Assembly: GCF_018613695.1 (NCBI RefSeq)
Contig: NZ_JAGGPR010000008.1
Span: 62,001 to 126,000 of the forward strand
Length of the DNA: 64,000 nucleotides
Direction of reading: 5' to 3'
DNA from: Arthrobacter sp. ISL-95
Lineage (GTDB): Bacteria > Actinomycetota > Actinomycetes > Actinomycetales > Micrococcaceae
In this document: positions 61,849 to 64,000 of the stretch, in pieces
Layout of the letters: each line of letters begins with the position of its first letter
Numbering within the stretch: position 1 is the first letter of the stretch
Translations under genes and position numbers: made by a program
Notes under the pieces: generated by a model
Told to the model about the DNA's origin: nothing
Database searches by the model: none
What the model saw: the letters and a program-made list of their open reading frames with translations, nothing else

Positions 61849-61882
61849 CACCTCAGCCCCCCCTTTAGGTGCCATCTGAAAA

Positions 61883-62230
61883 TTATTCCGTCCTCCATTT
61901 GGGTACTGCGCGACGAGAATTTGGCCCCGAAATACTCGACGAGCCCGTCTCCAAAAGTTCCAGCAAAGACTTTCGGAGCTCTCTCCAAGTTGCGTGCCTG
62001 TGCTCCAAGGCTTCAAATCCCTCATTTGTCAATTGATAACACTTTCGCGGCGGGCCGGTAGGTGACAGCTCCCACTTATGATCGACCAATCCTTGGCGGC
62101 CCAATCGATTCATGATTGCGTATAGGTCACTCTCACACGCAAGAAGTTCGTGCGATGCACGCAACTGCCGCGTGATTTCATATGCATGCGCAGGCCCTCT
62201 TCTTAGAACTGCCAACACTGCAAACACCAC
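61883..62230 (-). CDS. PadR-like regulator, start lost or phase-variable
   Basis: 115 residues from GTG 62230. Winged helix of PadR type: 'AVLAVLRRGPAHAYEITRQL', 'CESDLYAIMNRLGRQGLVDH', 'GPPRKCYQLTNEG'. The in-frame codons upstream (to 62263) continue the helix ('ESGDRSSIRRAL'), then hit the 12-base C run and a TAG. An ATG at 62286 would reach this frame only if the run were 10 or 13 bases long, so the gene may be phase-variable, broken or miscalled. Confidence 0.75.
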   Translation of the reverse strand: MVFAVLAVLRRGPAHAYEITRQLRASHELLACESDLYAIMNRLGRQGLVDHKWELSPTGPPRKCYQLTNEGFEALEHRHATWRELRKSLLELLETGSSSISGPNSRRAVPKWRTE

Positions 62231-62265
62231 GAGTGCTCGGCGGATGCTGCTTCGATCTCCGGATT

Positions 62266-62277
62266 CCCCCCCCCCCC
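62266..62277. repeat. 12-base C homopolymer
   Basis: Twelve C on the + strand (poly-G on the coding strand of the PadR gene), exactly where its N-terminal codons should be. Such a run is rare in this genome type. Confidence 0.9.
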
Positions 62278-62416
62278 GCTAACCATCAACGAAAGGTACC
62301 TCCCGCCGCGTTGTAGCTCAAAGTCAAATCTCATTTAGGTTCGACGCATCAAGGTAACTTGGCCTTGAATCAACAAGGAGGAATGGACTTTTAGACCATT
62401 CCAGATCTGGGGAATC

Positions 62417-62815
62417 ATGCAGTCAGATGTACTAAGCAAAGGCCCGACCACTGCTCCGTCGAAGAGGCACGTAAAACTGCGGAGGGCGCTTTTGGGGTCC
62501 GCCATGGCGATCAGCGCAGTCCTAACCCCGCTAGCCACTGCACCAGCCAACGCCACCGGGGGCGTCGATTACTTTTGCGCAAGCAGTTGGGGAACGACAG
62601 TTTGGAACAGCCAAGATCCTTACGCTTGTAGCGGCACACTTACCGGCTATAGGGACGGCTATAACGTGGGGTCCGTCAATATAGTGCAATTAATCGCGGA
62701 TCAGCCGCCTCGGAGCGAATTAGACCTCAATAAATGGTGCACAAGTCGGCCCTTCGATTGCATGATCGCAGGCGGATTACTATACGCATTCATCAACAGC
62801 GTCGTAACGAGTTAA
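62417..62815 (+). CDS. small secreted cysteine-containing protein
   Basis: 132 residues, ATG after CTGGGGA. Basic head, hydrophobic signal segment ('LLGSAMAISAVLTPLATAPANA', A-x-A cleavage), mature part of about 85 residues with four Cys ('YFCASS', 'YACSGT', 'KWCTS', 'FDCMIAGG') and a hydrophobic end. Two disulfides are likely. Unknown family; it could be a secreted antimicrobial, toxin or surface protein. The codons look less GC-rich than the neighbours (visual impression only). Confidence 0.7.
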   Translation: MQSDVLSKGPTTAPSKRHVKLRRALLGSAMAISAVLTPLATAPANATGGVDYFCASSWGTTVWNSQDPYACSGTLTGYRDGYNVGSVNIVQLIADQPPRSELDLNKWCTSRPFDCMIAGGLLYAFINSVVTS

Positions 62816-62829
62816 ACCAGTCCAGCCGA

Positions 62830-62863
62830 GACGCTACCGCGGCCAGAGTGCCGTGGTAGCGTC
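62830..62863. terminator. terminator between two small genes
   Basis: 14-base arms GACGCTACCGCGGC and GCCGTGGTAGCGTC with one G-U mismatch, 6-base loop, then ATTTC. It separates the secreted-protein gene from the small membrane-protein gene. Confidence 0.75.
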
Positions 62864-62868
62864 ATTTC

Positions 62869-63051
62869 ATGAAAGTGACCCTCCGGATGCGCCGTATAAT
62901 TACATTCCTAGCAGGTTTCGTTCCATTCGCTGTGCTCTGGCCGATTTGTGGTGCGCTGACCGCATTCGGAATCGGGCTAGGAGTGATGATTGTCGCTCTT
63001 ATTCTAGACCGCTATCTATGGCGAGACAGGAGAGAGCGGTACGACAACTGA
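62869..63051 (+). CDS. small two-helix membrane protein
   Basis: 60 residues, ATG 62869, no clear ribosome site. Basic head, two membrane helices ('ITFLAGFVPFAVLWPICGAL' and 'GVMIVALILDRYLW'), basic tail 'RDRRERYDN'. It follows the secreted protein gene across a hairpin; a possible immunity or accessory partner, otherwise unknown. Confidence 0.55.
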   Translation: MKVTLRMRRIITFLAGFVPFAVLWPICGALTAFGIGLGVMIVALILDRYLWRDRRERYDN

Positions 63052-63174
63052 TGCTGACTGCCCATATCAGCGAGCCTAAAGCTTAACCCGGCCGGCTACC
63101 GGCGCCCTTGGGTGTTTACGCTGATCTGTCAGGCAGCCATCGCAGCAGGCACCATAGGTGAGAGCGCCTCCGCC

Positions 63175-63924
63175 CTACGCTTCCTCGAACCAGCCCCGGG
63201 CCGGGTTTGAGACCTCGGGCGCCTCCCGGAACACACCAGGCTGCGCCACCCAGCCAACCCCGTTGGCGATGACCTTCTGGATCTGCGGCTGGTGGTACAC
63301 CGGGTATTCCTGGTCGCCGGGACTGAAGTAGAAGATCCGACCCTTGCCGCGCGAGAACGTCACACCGGAGCGGAACACCTCTCCCCCGGTAAATGAGCTG
63401 ATGAAGATCAGGTCATCGGGTTCTGGAATGTCGAACAGTTCGCCGTACATTTCCTGCTGCGGAATGACGATGGGGCTTTCAATGCCAGCTGCGATCGGGT
63501 GCGAAGGCTTGACCGTCCATACGAGTTCCCGTTCGCCCTCGTTGCGCCACTTCAGCGAGCACGTGGTGCCCAACAATCGGGTGAAGATCTTGGCGAAGTG
63601 CCCGGAGTGCAGCACCACCAGGCCCATTCCGCCGAGGACGTGGCGCTGCACGCGCTCAACCACCTCATCAGCGACTTCTTCGTGCGCAATATGCCCCCAC
63701 CAGAGCAGCACATCGGTCTGAGCAAGAACTTCCTCGGAAAGTCCGTGCTCGGGGTCGGCCAGCGTGGCCGTCGAGATTTCCGAGTCCGGGTAGAAGCCGC
63801 GCAAACCGGCAGCAATGGCGCCGTGGATCCCTTCCGGGTACATCTCGCCGATAGTTGCGGGCTCGTTGCGGGCCTCGTGGAGGGCCTCGTTCCAGACGAC
63901 CACCTTCAATTTCTGTTCAGACAT
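63175..63924 (-). CDS. ThuA-like domain protein
   Basis: 249 residues from ATG 63924; the earlier frame reaches into the oxidoreductase gene. ThuA (trehalose-utilisation) amidotransferase-like fold: '[17 protein letters not shown]', '[17 protein letters not shown]' and '[17 protein letters not shown]'. Acts with sugar dehydrogenases in disaccharide or inositol catabolism. Only one base separates it from the end of the Gfo/Idh/MocA-type gene, so they are co-transcribed. Confidence 0.88.
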   Translation of the reverse strand: MSEQKLKVVVWNEALHEARNEPATIGEMYPEGIHGAIAAGLRGFYPDSEISTATLADPEHGLSEEVLAQTDVLLWWGHIAHEEVADEVVERVQRHVLGGMGLVVLHSGHFAKIFTRLLGTTCSLKWRNEGERELVWTVKPSHPIAAGIESPIVIPQQEMYGELFDIPEPDDLIFISSFTGGEVFRSGVTFSRGKGRIFYFSPGDQEYPVYHQPQIQKVIANGVGWVAQPGVFREAPEVSNPARGWFEEA

Positions 63925-63925
63925 T

Positions 63926-64000
63926 TCAGAGCACCACTTCACGTTGTTCGAGGGCGGATTTGTAGCAAGCATCGAGGACCAGGGCTCGGCTGAGGGCAAG
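63926..64000 (-). CDS. Gfo/Idh/MocA-type oxidoreductase, C-terminal end (partial)
   Basis: Only the last 24 codons are in the window: '...[20 protein letters not shown]' then Leu and TGA, a typical C-terminal helix of Gfo/Idh/MocA sugar dehydrogenases ('VLDA-x-Y-x-SA'). The ThuA gene follows after one base, the usual partner. The rest lies beyond 64000. Confidence 0.7.
   Translation of the reverse strand, partial: LALSRALVLDACYKSALEQREVVL

Noticed and set aside
62417..62815. Secreted four-Cys protein as a lanthipeptide precursor
   Set aside because: It has a Sec-type signal peptide and no modifying enzymes nearby.

Overview
The window reads as chromosomal DNA from a high-GC actinobacterium, most likely an Arthrobacter/Paenarthrobacter-type member of the Micrococcaceae. 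This is inferred from codon use and from the protein families seen (actinobacterial SRPBCC and PRC-barrel proteins, a SulP-carbonic anhydrase fusion, a CYTH-CHAD protein, a daptide cluster). I could not run a similarity search. I see no rRNA, tRNA, CRISPR array, transposase or prophage module. Coding density is high, and no gap between genes exceeds 300 bases.

Layout. 1-9.1 kb: a DUF1992 protein, a bicarbonate-type SulP transporter fused to a beta-carbonic anhydrase, a three-gene operon (acyl-CoA dehydrogenase-like, PIG-L deacetylase/methyltransferase fusion, glycosyltransferase), a second-type adenylate kinase, and an ArsR/SRPBCC pair. 8.2-12.4 kb: an RpiR regulator divergent from an MFS-GAF-amidohydrolase operon. 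12.4-24.3 kb: SRPBCC protein, SDRs, a processive GT2 with a tiny membrane partner facing a secreted GH16-like protein, Nudix, TetR with its operator, alpha/beta hydrolase, an XRE/membrane-protein switch with twin operators, MOSC protein, and a CCA-transferase-like protein. 24.3-36.2 kb: a heterodimeric ABC exporter with one degenerate ATPase site, aldo/keto reductase, perhydrolase-like hydrolase, CYTH-CHAD, a second SRPBCC, and a leftward Nramp-like/PRC-barrel operon of small proteins. 36.4-39.4 kb: IclR divergent from a CoA transferase/enoyl-CoA hydratase operon. 39.5-46.0 kb: a thymidylate-kinase-like protein, an NrtR-type Nudix regulator facing an SPFH/NAD-kinase-like operon with two NrtR-like operators, a membrane protein, and a secreted gamma-glutamyltransferase.

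The most interesting region is 46.0-56.2 kb. It is a leftward, mostly translationally coupled operon that looks like a complete daptide-class RiPP cluster. In order of transcription it encodes a RiPP-recognition protein, a class III aminotransferase, an iron-alcohol-dehydrogenase-family protein and three very short precursor peptides (46, 41 and 45 residues; all share a leader motif and all end in threonine). These are followed by a stem-loop, a SAM methyltransferase, a YcaO protein, an M50 intramembrane protease with a PqqD-like head, an ABC ATPase, two related permeases and a small membrane protein. Known daptide chemistry turns the C-terminal Thr into a dimethylated diamine by oxidative decarboxylation, transamination and methylation, and every enzyme class for that is present. 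The YcaO suggests an additional backbone modification.

56.4-64 kb: a lipoprotein, an acyl-CoA ligase/enoyl-CoA hydratase/MHS transporter operon divergent from LysR, and a PadR-like gene interrupted at its start by a 12-base homopolymer. A small cysteine-containing secreted protein follows, then a ThuA-like protein behind the end of a Gfo/Idh/MocA oxidoreductase that runs off the window.
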